A stretch of 48,727 bases of DNA, taken from positions 1 to 48,727 of the IMG/VR virus record IMGVR_UViG_3300042691_021544; one strand, written 5' to 3'. Origin of the DNA: a virus. The notes beneath the pieces were generated by a model. It was not told where the DNA came from, made no database searches, and saw only the letters and a list, made by a program, of their open reading frames with translations. This document shows, piece by piece, positions 19,262-25,434 of this stretch. The first letter of the stretch is position 1. Every line of letters begins with the position of its first letter. The position numbers and the translations under genes are program-made.

Positions 19262-19403
19262 CTTTTTGTTCTTTGCCTTTATTTTTAGATTGCATATATA
19301 CTTATATAGAATAATATTATTATATATTATATATAACTAGTATATATTAACATATATGTATATAGTAATGGGGGTAGGGGGTAGGGGGTCACGTTCAAGC
19401 TTA
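19262..19403. other. AT-rich spacer with three G5 runs
   Basis: No gene is visible. About 70 nt of alternating A/T (19300-19365) is followed by three runs of five G at 19370-19374, 19377-19381 and 19384-19388, each separated by TA, on the plus strand (C-rich in the minus-strand transcript). It separates the 64-aa recoded gene from the Clp gene on the same strand. Confidence 0.6.
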
Positions 19404-19599
19404 CTAGATTACATCTTTCCAGTCAAATGGTTTTTCACAAGAAGATCTGTAATCTTCAATGTATGGATGTGGCTCCAAACATGGTCCGACTAAAATTCCA
19501 GTATCTCAACAAATCTGCTGGTGTATTAAATCTTCTTTCAAGTAAAAATAAAGCTCGATAAAAATCTTCATTTAGTTCGCTTCTGTGTTGCATTGTCAT
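19404..19599 (-). CDS. ~64-aa recoded protein, unknown
   Basis: A gene visible only once CGG recoding is allowed. From the ATG at 19599 (or 19593, which has a better-spaced GAAAGG) the frame reads RYWNFS, meets CGG at 19486-19488, and in zero frame stops nine codons later. In +1 it continues GPCLEPHPYIEDYRSSC and ends FDWKDVI at TAG 19404. It is natural-looking protein sequence with aromatic and charged spacing, but no recognised family. A perfect TATAAT lies 28 nt upstream on this strand. Confidence 0.7.
19486..19488 (-). other. +1 recoding site 6 (CGG-A), 64-aa gene
   Basis: Minus-strand context is TTT AGT CGG ACC ATG. The +1 reading AGT (C)GGA CCA TGT TTG extends the frame by 27 residues to a stop at 19404. 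Zero frame ends at TGA after eight further codons. Confidence 0.75.
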
Positions 19600-19626
19600 G
19601 CCTTTCGTGTATACTCGTACACAATC

Positions 19627-19632
19627 ATTATA
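19627..19632 (-). promoter_or_regulatory. Minus-strand -10 box (TATAAT)
   Basis: A perfect TATAAT on the minus strand, in the divergent gap between the recoded 64-aa gene and the plus-strand recA operon. The -35 region is weak (TTCTTT at 17 bp). It could start the leftward virion operon or only the small gene. Confidence 0.45.
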
Positions 19633-19654
19633 CCACTAATGGAAGGATTAAAGA

Positions 19655-19846
19655 ATGACTAAGCAGATCAAACCATCGATGAAGTACCTGACGCAGTTAA
19701 CAGAATTGCGTGAAAAGACGCGCCAAGCAATGCTTGGACTTGATCCAGAATCACAATCAGAACTTCGTTATGTTGAAGAGCAGATTATGAAAAAGATGCA
19801 AGAAGTACAGCAAGCACTTGGTTTCAAGCAAACTGTGGTAAAATAG
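19655..19846 (+). CDS. Small helical protein upstream of recA
   Basis: A 63-aa charged helical protein (YLTQLTELREKTRQAML and YVEEQIMKKMQEVQQAL). GGAAGGA is placed about 8 nt before the ATG. It ends 4 nt before the recA ATG and is therefore the first gene of a short operon. The family is not recognised; coiled-coil dimerisation is likely. Confidence 0.65.
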   Translation: MTKQIKPSMKYLTQLTELREKTRQAMLGLDPESQSELRYVEEQIMKKMQEVQQALGFKQTVVK

Positions 19847-19850
19847 TTTC

Positions 19851-20870
19851 ATGCAGGACGAAAATCTACAAGAAGAAAATTACTCGCAAGATAAACCAAA
19901 ACAAAAAGACGAAGACACAAAAGCATTAGAAATTGCAATGGCACAACTTGAAAGACAGTTTGGTGCTGGATCAGTTATGAAGCTTGGATCTTCAGAGGTG
20001 CAACCATGGCCTGCTGTTCCAACTGGAGCATTAACTCTTGATAATATTCTTGGAATTGGCGGATTACCAAGAGGCCGAATTGTTGAGATCTATGGACCAG
20101 AATCCTCAGGTAAATCAACCATTGCACTAACTGTTGTTAGGGAAGCACAGAAGATGGGACTCAAGTGTGCCTACATCGATGCCGAACACGCACTTGATCC
20201 AGTTTACATGCAAGCACTTGGCGTTAATCTTGATGATCTTATTTTCTCTCAACCAGACTACGGTGAACAAGCATTAGAGATCGTTGATCGACTTGTTAGA
20301 ACTGGTGGCCTTGGTGTTGTTGTCATCGACTCAGTTGCTGCTCTTATTCCTAAAGCAGAGCTAGAAGGAGAAATGGAAGCAGCACAGATGGGCTTACAGG
20401 CTCGTCTGATGGCCAAGGCTATGCGCAAGCTAACAGGACTAGCATCAGAGAATAAATGCTTGTTGCTATTCATCAATCAGTTGCGTAACAAGATTGGTGT
20501 CATGTTTGGTAACCCAGAGACAACTCCTGGTGGAATGGCGCTTAAATATGCAGCATCAGTACGTGTTGATCTGCGCAAGAAAGAAGATCTTAAATCCAAA
20601 GACGGAGAAGTCACTGGAGTAAAGGTCAAAGCTAAAATTATAAAGAATAAGATGTCACCTCCGCTAAAGATTGCAGAGTTCGATATCATGTATGGAAAAG
20701 GAATAGATCAGTATGGATGTCTCTTTGATGTGGGTTTGGCTAAAGGCATATTTACGCAGAAAGGGGCTTGGGTTTATTGTGAAGGAGAATCGTTCTCCCA
20801 AGGACGCGACAACGCAATCGACAAGCTCCGAGACCTCCCAGAGTTAGTAGACAAAATCAAAAAGTCATGA
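19851..20870 (+). CDS. recA: RecA recombinase
   Basis: A 339-aa bacterial-type RecA. It carries GPESSGKST (Walker A, near 80), IDAEHALDP (near 110), VVIDSVAALIP (Walker B, near 158), LLFINQLRNKIGVMFGNPETTPGG (L2 loop region) and a normal core length with a shortened acidic C-terminus. It catalyses strand exchange in phage recombination and repair. Its stop overlaps the ATG of the next small gene. The gene has no in-frame CGG, and its codon use resembles the left half rather than the GC island. Confidence 0.97.
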   Translation: MQDENLQEENYSQDKPKQKDEDTKALEIAMAQLERQFGAGSVMKLGSSEVQPWPAVPTGALTLDNILGIGGLPRGRIVEIYGPESSGKSTIALTVVREAQKMGLKCAYIDAEHALDPVYMQALGVNLDDLIFSQPDYGEQALEIVDRLVRTGGLGVVVIDSVAALIPKAELEGEMEAAQMGLQARLMAKAMRKLTGLASENKCLLLFINQLRNKIGVMFGNPETTPGGMALKYAASVRVDLRKKEDLKSKDGEVTGVKVKAKIIKNKMSPPLKIAEFDIMYGKGIDQYGCLFDVGLAKGIFTQKGAWVYCEGESFSQGRDNAIDKLRDLPELVDKIKKS

Positions 20871-21025
20871 AGAAGTTTGTTTCTACTCCATGTGAGGACT
20901 GTTCAATTCCCCCCAATCACATGCTAACAGACATTACAACCAAAGAATCTCAACACATGAGATTCTCAATCAAATGTAGAGATTGTGGCGATTACTGGGA
21001 ACAAGACCACTTAGAAGTGGAATAG
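20867..21025 (+). CDS. 52-aa zinc-ribbon protein after recA
   Basis: The ATG at 20867 overlaps the recA stop by 4 nt. The protein has CEDC near residue 9 and CRDC near residue 37, a compact zinc ribbon. It is probably made with RecA through translational coupling. No specific family is recognised. Confidence 0.65.
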   Translation: MKKFVSTPCEDCSIPPNHMLTDITTKESQHMRFSIKCRDCGDYWEQDHLEVE

Positions 21026-21102
21026 CTAACGCTGGCCAACCGCCGCAAATTTTTCGCGCACATAATATTTTTTTTAATTTCTGATACTATAGATTTATAG
21101 CT

Positions 21103-21379
21103 ATGGACTTTATACGTAGAATATTACAGATGTTTGCTCAAGCCGATGGACAAGATACATACGGCTACGCTGACTTTGGTGAAGGTGAAGAAATCGTGGT
21201 AACCATACATCCAAGTCAAGATCGGTATGTTAGTCTTCAATATCTTTGATAAAGAAGAATGGGCTATGGTTTTGGACATCTGTCAGATTACAGAGAAACA
21301 TCCTTCAGAAGTTGTTATGGATCTAGACCTTGACGCCAACACAAGAACTATCATTATAGATCCTAGAGAATTTGAATAA
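21103..21379 (+). CDS. 91-aa recoded protein, unknown
   Basis: From the ATG at 21103, 40 codons end at PSQD before CGG at 21223-21225; zero frame stops at TGA 21247. In +1 it reads DGMLVFNIFDKEEWAMVLD and continues to TAA 21377-21379, ending DANTRTIIIDPREFE. The fold looks like a small alpha/beta domain. No family is recognised. It is the only plus-strand recoding site and the only CGGT site. It is followed by a strong bidirectional terminator. Confidence 0.78.
21223..21225 (+). other. +1 recoding site 7 (CGG-T)
   Basis: Context is CAA GAT CGG TAT GTT. The +1 reading GAT (C)GGT ATG TTA GTC joins the two halves of the 91-aa protein. Zero-frame stop is at 21247-21249. This site shows the effect is not limited to the minus-strand operon or to CGGA. 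Confidence 0.82.
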
Positions 21380-21395
21380 AAACCGCCGGCAAATT

Positions 21396-21440
21396 ATATA
21401 ATAAATAACCCCCCAAGGCATCGATCCTTAGGGGGTTATT
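21396..21440. terminator. Bidirectional terminator
   Basis: The arms AATAACCCCC and GGGGGTTATT flank a ~20-nt spacer and are followed by TTT on the plus strand and preceded by A/T on the minus strand. It lies between the converging 21103 and 21464 genes and can stop both. Confidence 0.75.
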
Positions 21441-21463
21441 TTAGTTATGATAAAGGTTTGTTA

Positions 21464-21658
21464 TCAGTAATCATAGGCATAGTTGTCAGAGTCATAATCA
21501 TCATAGTATGAATCATTGTTCTTTCCATAGAAAGACTTAGCATACAGATGTTCATCTGATTCTAGCCATTGTAGGCAATCTGGGCATCTACGTACTGCGG
21601 CGATTTCATTATCATTGACGATGAATTCTGATCCACATTTATGGCAGTCTATAAACAT
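21464..21658 (-). CDS. 64-aa zinc-ribbon protein with acidic Tyr/Asp tail
   Basis: Residues 5-8 are CHKC and residues 25-28 are CPDC, a four-Cys zinc ribbon. The C-terminus is an unusual run of Asp and Tyr (SYYDDYDSDNYAYDY). It converges with the recA operon at the 21.4-kb terminator. Acidic tails of this kind can mimic DNA or bind basic partners; this is speculation. Confidence 0.65.
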   Translation of the reverse strand: MFIDCHKCGSEFIVNDNEIAAVRRCPDCLQWLESDEHLYAKSFYGKNNDSYYDDYDSDNYAYDY

Positions 21659-22010
21659 TTTTGTGTATGTCCTTTGTTTTTTCTCGGCATTAACTTAGGG
21701 ATAGTCACTATATCCATCGATAGAGTATACGTCAACTCATAGAGGAAAATTTTTGATCTTTTTTAGCGGCGGATGTATATAATCCTATCTATACATATAT
21801 ATAGTTATAAAAATTCTTATAGAGAGAAAATGTAGGGAAAAATTTTTGGAGAGTAAAGATATATCAACTTATATAAGCCTATATAAAATCATATATCTTA
21901 TAATAATAGGGGAAAAAATTTTTTAAGTGGGTAATAGTGAGTACTGTTGTGGTTCTCAGACTTTTAACGTGCCCAGGGGGGTATGGGGTCTTTAACGAAG
22001 GGAAAGAAAG
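21659..22010. promoter_or_regulatory. AT-rich divergent control region
   Basis: No gene is visible in this 350-nt stretch between the leftward 21464 gene and the rightward GC island. It is rich in TATATA steps and poly-A/T, has a variant of the recurrent AGGGGA motif at 21904-21913 (AATAATAGGGGA) and a CCCAGGGGGG run near 21972. GAAGGGAAAGAAAG precedes the 22011 ATG as ribosome-binding site. It probably holds early promoters. Confidence 0.5.
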
Positions 22011-22445
22011 ATGAATAAGAAAGCTGTATTGGTTGACATTGATGGGACTCTTGTGACAGTTACTGGTAACTGGAGCATGGAAAGGAATGCTCAGTGGGAG
22101 ATGGACACTGTCAATGCAAGTGTATTGGATGGTGGTATTGAATTGTTGAAGAAGTTTAAGAATGAGGGATATACACTAGTGTTCCTGACTGCACGGGGAC
22201 AAACGTGTAAGAAGTACACAGAAAAGAAGTTGAAGGAAATTGGTGTATGGGAGATGGTAGATTCCATTTGGCATCGGCCTTTGCGGTGGGAAGGCAAGAA
22301 GTCCTCTCTGTACAAAGAGGCTATGATTAGGACCCTTATTAAGAAGGGTTATGAGTTTGAGTGGGCCATGGATGATGAGGATGCAAATCTTCAAATGATG
22401 GCTTCATTTGGAATGAAGGTTCTGGATGCAAAGACGTGGTGGTAG
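22011..22445 (+). CDS. HAD-superfamily phosphatase, polynucleotide 3'-phosphatase-like
   Basis: A 144-aa protein with the HAD signature VDIDGTLV (nucleophile Asp near 9), FLTARG (motif II region, near 60), a Lys-containing EGKKSSLYKE (near 94) and WAMDDEDANLQMM (acidic motif IV, near 118). The order and spacing resemble the phosphatase domain of T4 polynucleotide kinase. It probably removes 3'-phosphates from RNA or DNA ends; a general nucleotide phosphatase is the alternative. It contains at least three in-frame CGG codons, including the Arg of LTARG, so here CGG must be read as Arg. Confidence 0.7.
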   Translation: MNKKAVLVDIDGTLVTVTGNWSMERNAQWEMDTVNASVLDGGIELLKKFKNEGYTLVFLTARGQTCKKYTEKKLKEIGVWEMVDSIWHRPLRWEGKKSSLYKEAMIRTLIKKGYEFEWAMDDEDANLQMMASFGMKVLDAKTWW

Positions 22446-22460
22446 TAATTAAAAAAGAAT

Positions 22461-22495
22461 TAGGGTCTTACGGCCCTTTTTCTTTTATGGGTAGT
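22461..22495 (+). terminator. Terminator/GGGTAG cassette A
   Basis: Hairpin AGGGtcttacgGCCCT with T-tract, running into CTTTTATGGGTAGT. A second pair of hairpins follows (AGTCgaaaGACT and AGTCC...GGGACT) before the 22603 gene. Confidence 0.65.
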
Positions 22496-22602
22496 CGAAA
22501 GACTACTAGTCCTGGTCATTGGGACTGTAAATAAGAATGACAAGAACCATGCTCTCTACGCGGCATGTAAAACTTAGCGTATTAACAATAAAGGAAACAA
22601 CA

Positions 22603-23067
22603 ATGAAGAATGATATGATTGCAGCACGAATCAACCAGCTCGAGAACGAGATCCTTCAGCAGAAGGGCCATGTTACAGGGGATGACCTGGCTATGCTGGG
22701 TACCATTCAGCGTAACCTGCGGGCTTCAGAAGCTCGTCGTTTCAATGAGCAGAACAAGGTGAACATTCAGCGGATGAAGAATATCCGTTGGGGTATTGAC
22801 CTCAACAACAACATCATCCGCAATGCCAAGCTGGATCTGCAGGTCTTGGCAATCACACCCCTGTTGATTGCACTGGCTTGGGTGATCAACGCCCTGGACA
22901 ATCAGTCAGCTACGATTGCATTCGGTACATTCGGCGCACTGGTTGCGGTGTTCATGGTTTCCTTCGCTGCAAAGGCAGCAGTCAAGGGGATCAAGGCAGT
23001 TCGGTCAAACAACAACCTGAAGAAGGAACTCCAGGAACTGGACAGCCAGCTTCCCCGTTTCTTCTGA
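22603..23067 (+). CDS. Membrane protein with N-terminal helices, unknown
   Basis: A 154-aa protein starting at MKNDMIAARIN, chosen because AAGGAAACAACA precedes that ATG; longer frames upstream run through the intergenic cassette. Residues 1-65 are charged helix; two hydrophobic segments follow (AITPLLIALAWVINAL and FGTFGALVAVFMVSFAA), then a basic helix. It is probably a small integral membrane protein. It has several in-frame CGG codons read as Arg. Family unknown. Confidence 0.65.
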   Translation: MKNDMIAARINQLENEILQQKGHVTGDDLAMLGTIQRNLRASEARRFNEQNKVNIQRMKNIRWGIDLNNNIIRNAKLDLQVLAITPLLIALAWVINALDNQSATIAFGTFGALVAVFMVSFAAKAAVKGIKAVRSNNNLKKELQELDSQLPRFF

Positions 23068-23091
23068 GAAGTAAATAAAAAGGAAGAGATT

Positions 23092-23128
23092 ACCCTCGGG
23101 AAACCGGGGGTTTTCTCTTTATGGGTAG
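23092..23128 (+). terminator. Terminator/GGGTAG cassette B
   Basis: Hairpin CCCTCGG-gaaa-CCGGGGG, then TTTTCTCTTTATGGGTAGC. It shares the hairpin sequence closely with cassettes C, G and H. Confidence 0.7.
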
Positions 23129-23159
23129 CTTTAGGGTTACCAAGTCCTGCACCAATCGG

Positions 23160-23435
23160 GTGTGGGCAATACATGAGATTGGAGATCTCGTGAATTGCAA
23201 TACACAAAAGATTGCACCTGAAGAGGTGCTTTCTCAGGATACGTACTACTGGATTGTGAACCTTGTTCACGGTTCAGATGGTCACGGGATTGTGCAGGAC
23301 ACAAGGCTCGTTACCAAGAAGTACGAGCGTGTCGAAGCTCTCATTGAAGAATGGGAGAGCCTCATTGAGACGGGTGAATACTACGTCAATGTCGCAGCCG
23401 TCGCCATTACGGAGACCGACACCTACACTGCCTGA
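23160..23435 (+). CDS. ~91-aa protein, unknown
   Basis: The frame is open from the ATG inside the cassette (23121), but that ATG is part of the repeated GGGTAG element and is out of frame in most other copies, so the GTG at 23160 (VWAIHEIGDLV) is the likelier start. The protein is acidic with aromatic strands (YYWIVNLVHGSDGHG) and a helix (ALIEEWESLIETGEYY). No recognised domain. It stands alone between cassettes B and C. Confidence 0.55.
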   Translation: MWAIHEIGDLVNCNTQKIAPEEVLSQDTYYWIVNLVHGSDGHGIVQDTRLVTKKYERVEALIEEWESLIETGEYYVNVAAVAITETDTYTA

Positions 23436-23460
23436 TCTTAACTGATCAGAAGAAAGAGAG

Positions 23461-23498
23461 ACCCTCGGGAAACCGGGGGTCTTTTCTTTATGGGTAGT
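23461..23498 (+). terminator. Terminator/GGGTAG cassette C
   Basis: Hairpin CCCTCGG-gaaa-CCGGGGG, then TCTTTTCTTTATGGGTAGT. It is followed by a GATCCC...GGGGTC inverted repeat (about 23509-23522). Confidence 0.7.
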
Positions 23499-23574
23499 TT
23501 GCAGATCCCATACCTTGGGGTCGCTATCCAAAAAGGAGTTTCCCATAACTTCTCTTCTTGAAAGGAGGTGAATC

Positions 23575-23742
23575 ATGGAAAACTTCGGCAAGGCGTTTTG
23601 CAACGCCTTCAACCAGACCTTCGTCTATGCACGGACGGAGGTCGCCAGCGCTCCTGTGGAGCAGGGCGAGTTGCTCGACTCGCTCGCGTTCTGCGAGGCG
23701 TTGGCGGGTGAGCTGGACAAGCTCGCCAACAGGATCGCATGA
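23575..23742 (+). CDS. 55-aa helical protein, unknown
   Basis: The ATG is preceded by a perfect AAAGGAGGTG ribosome-binding site. The peptide is helical and acidic (VEQGELLDSLAFCEALAGELDKL). It contains an in-frame CGG (YAR-T) that must be Arg, since the +1 frame is nonsense. Single-gene unit between cassettes C and D. GC content is much higher than in the left half. Confidence 0.6.
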   Translation: MENFGKAFCNAFNQTFVYARTEVASAPVEQGELLDSLAFCEALAGELDKLANRIA

Positions 23743-23746
23743 TCCA

Positions 23747-23786
23747 GAGAGGGGCCTCCTTCGGGAGGTCTCTCTTTTATGGGTAG
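23747..23786 (+). terminator. Terminator/GGGTAG cassette D
   Basis: Hairpin GAGAG..CCTCC-ttcg-GGAGG..TCTCTC with a TTCG tetraloop, then TTTTATGGGTAG. A second inverted repeat ATCCC...GGGA follows. Confidence 0.7.
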
Positions 23787-23829
23787 AACAAAGATCCCTA
23801 TCCAGGGACACCCAAAGAAAGGAAATAAG

Positions 23830-24060
23830 ATGCTGTACGAAATTGCAGTATTTGTGTTCCTCTGCATGGGAATTGCAGGGGTTATTGCGGCGGTCATCGT
23901 CGCATTCGAGGACAACGGTGTCCTCTACAATGACGAGGACGAAAGCCTCGTTGAGTGCCACCGCTGCGGTGAGTGGTATCTGACAGAAGAGTTCGGCGGT
24001 TCGGGTACATGCCCCTACTGCCCCAAAAGCAAAGGAAAGTATCACCACAATCATAAGTAA
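23830..24060 (+). CDS. Membrane-anchored zinc-ribbon protein
   Basis: A 76-aa protein from MLYEIAVFVFLCMG, with AAAGGA before the ATG. One transmembrane helix (residues 3-26) is followed by an acidic linker and a CHRC...CPYC zinc ribbon, then a His/Lys tail. It is likely an inner-membrane protein with a cytoplasmic zinc domain. A longer in-frame start inside the cassette (23779) is possible but less likely. Confidence 0.65.
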   Translation: MLYEIAVFVFLCMGIAGVIAAVIVAFEDNGVLYNDEDESLVECHRCGEWYLTEEFGGSGTCPYCPKSKGKYHHNHK

Positions 24061-24073
24061 TTAAGTAATAAAA

Positions 24074-24118
24074 GAAGAGACCCACCTGCCCTCCGGTGGG
24101 TTTCTTCTTTATGGGTAG
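24074..24118 (+). terminator. Terminator/GGGTAG cassette E
   Basis: Hairpin AAGAAGAGACCCACC...GGTGGGTTTCTTCTT, then TATGGGTAGC. It is the longest stem in the series. Confidence 0.7.
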
Positions 24119-24165
24119 CACTCAGGCTCCCACTTAGCTGGCATTGCCAGAGAAAGGACACTAAC

Positions 24166-24867
24166 GTGTCTACAGAAAAGGGAAAGAAGAAGAAGGGGGT
24201 GCTTTCGCAGATTCTGCGGAAGTTCTTCACCACCCGGGATTCCATCCTGGAGATCATGCAGCAGGAGGGCATCGACACCCGTGAGGGCGATACCGACGGT
24301 GCTGGCGTCCGAATCAGCTGGAAGCGTGGCGAGAACACCGCCTCATTCATGAAGGCGGACAAGAAGGGCCGTTTCTTCGTGGGGCAGAAGTTCGCCAGCG
24401 AGACCACCTGGGGCATGAACTACAAGAAGTCCCGCACCGGCAAGTGGTCGGTCAACACCAAGATCACGGTGACTCCTGCAGTCATCCAGGTCAACGTCCG
24501 TCCTGCGCAGGGCAAGCGTGGTGGTTGGCTCATCAACGTGCACAACCAGACGCCGTACTTCAAGGAGAACAAGTTTGTTTTCCGCTGCCGTTGGGCGAAC
24601 TACTGGGCAAGCGATGCCATGATTGTCGCTGGTCTGGTGACCAAGTTCCAGGGCGGAAAGTCCGGCAAGTCGATGTTCCTCAGCGAAGTGCTGGATGACC
24701 ACGCTCGTGCAGCGATGGTGATCGACAACGTCCAGGCTTTCCTGTTCTGGAACAACATGGACAGGCTGCCTTCGCACGATGAGCGCATGGAGCAGAAGAG
24801 GGCAGAAGAGTGGGAGCGCCACGTGTTCTTCCGCAACTGGAAGAAGGACATTCTCGTCACCTGCTGA
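24166..24867 (+). CDS. 233-aa basic protein, unknown
   Basis: Starts at GTG 24166, preceded by AGAAAGGA at good spacing. The N-terminus is Lys-rich (EKGKKKKG); the middle is beta-rich (NTKITVTPAVIQVNVRPAQGKRGG); the C-terminus is helical. GC content is high and codon use differs clearly from the left half. No domain is recognised. It stands alone between cassettes E and F. Confidence 0.6.
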   Translation: MSTEKGKKKKGVLSQILRKFFTTRDSILEIMQQEGIDTREGDTDGAGVRISWKRGENTASFMKADKKGRFFVGQKFASETTWGMNYKKSRTGKWSVNTKITVTPAVIQVNVRPAQGKRGGWLINVHNQTPYFKENKFVFRCRWANYWASDAMIVAGLVTKFQGGKSGKSMFLSEVLDDHARAAMVIDNVQAFLFWNNMDRLPSHDERMEQKRAEEWERHVFFRNWKKDILVTC

Positions 24868-24918
24868 CGAATCCTCGGACCTAGGTTGACCACCTACACA
24901 TATCTTTACAACGGTCTA

Positions 24919-24960
24919 GGAGAAGCCTCCCTTCGGGGAGGTCTTCTCTTTATGGGTAGT
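24919..24960 (+). terminator. Terminator/GGGTAG cassette F
   Basis: Hairpin AGAAGCCTCC-cttcg-GGGAGGTCTTCT, then CTTTATGGGTAGT. A GATCCC...GGGGTC inverted repeat follows directly. Confidence 0.72.
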
Positions 24961-25025
24961 TCCTAGATCCCAAATCCCTGGGGTCTTTGATAATAACTGC
25001 CCAAGCCGATGGAGGTCGGCAAGCA

Positions 25026-25286
25026 ATGGAAGAGTTAGACGAAAGTTTCCTGGACAATCCGGACTACTACACTGTGGTTCACGTTCAGACTGCAGTCAAC
25101 AGGGTTCAAGCAATCCTCAACGAGATGGATTCATTCTGTGAGTACATCATCGAAAAGCTGAAGGATGGTCAACAGCCCGACTCGGTCTCCTTCATGGAGG
25201 TCGAACACGAGGATCTCAAGAAAGAGTTCCAGGAGCTGGAAGAACTTCTGCAGCAATTCAAGAACATCAAGGTCAGCTTGAACTAA
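25026..25286 (+). CDS. 86-aa acidic coiled-coil protein, unknown
   Basis: ATG 25026 is preceded by GGAGGT at 11 nt. A TTG at 24987 in the same frame is possible but has no ribosome-binding site. The protein is acidic and helical (IEKLKDGQQ, LKKEFQELEELLQQFKNI), likely a coiled coil. Family unknown. Confidence 0.55.
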   Translation: MEELDESFLDNPDYYTVVHVQTAVNRVQAILNEMDSFCEYIIEKLKDGQQPDSVSFMEVEHEDLKKEFQELEELLQQFKNIKVSLN

Positions 25287-25307
25287 ACCTGAACGGGGCA
25301 GACCATT

Positions 25308-25352
25308 GAGATAGACCCTCGGGCAACCGGGGGTCTTCTCTTTGTGGGTAGT
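25308..25352 (+). terminator. Terminator/GGGTAG cassette G
   Basis: Hairpin GACCCTCGG-gcaa-CCGGGGGTC, then TTCTCTTTGTGGGTAGT (one change, A to G). A GGTCA...TTGACC inverted repeat follows, with a different sequence but the same pairing as in other cassettes. Confidence 0.72.
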
Positions 25353-25434
25353 TACAAGGTCACAAGCCTTTGACCCCAAACCGCCGATGGACGGACTCCA
25401 TCATCAATGTGGAAAACCACAGAAAGGGTAGGTC

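Noticed and set aside
63-21379. Explaining the seven frame breaks as random sequencing or assembly errors
   Set aside because: Random indels would not all add a C before GG in frame, in seven genes and on both strands, while no other break type occurs. A systematic base-caller artefact at CGG cannot be wholly excluded without reads, but right-half CGG codons are in frame.
23121-23128. ATG inside ATGGGTAG as the start codon of GC-island genes
   Set aside because: The element is conserved regardless of frame; in several cassettes the ATG leads quickly to a stop, and better ribosome-binding sites lie downstream.
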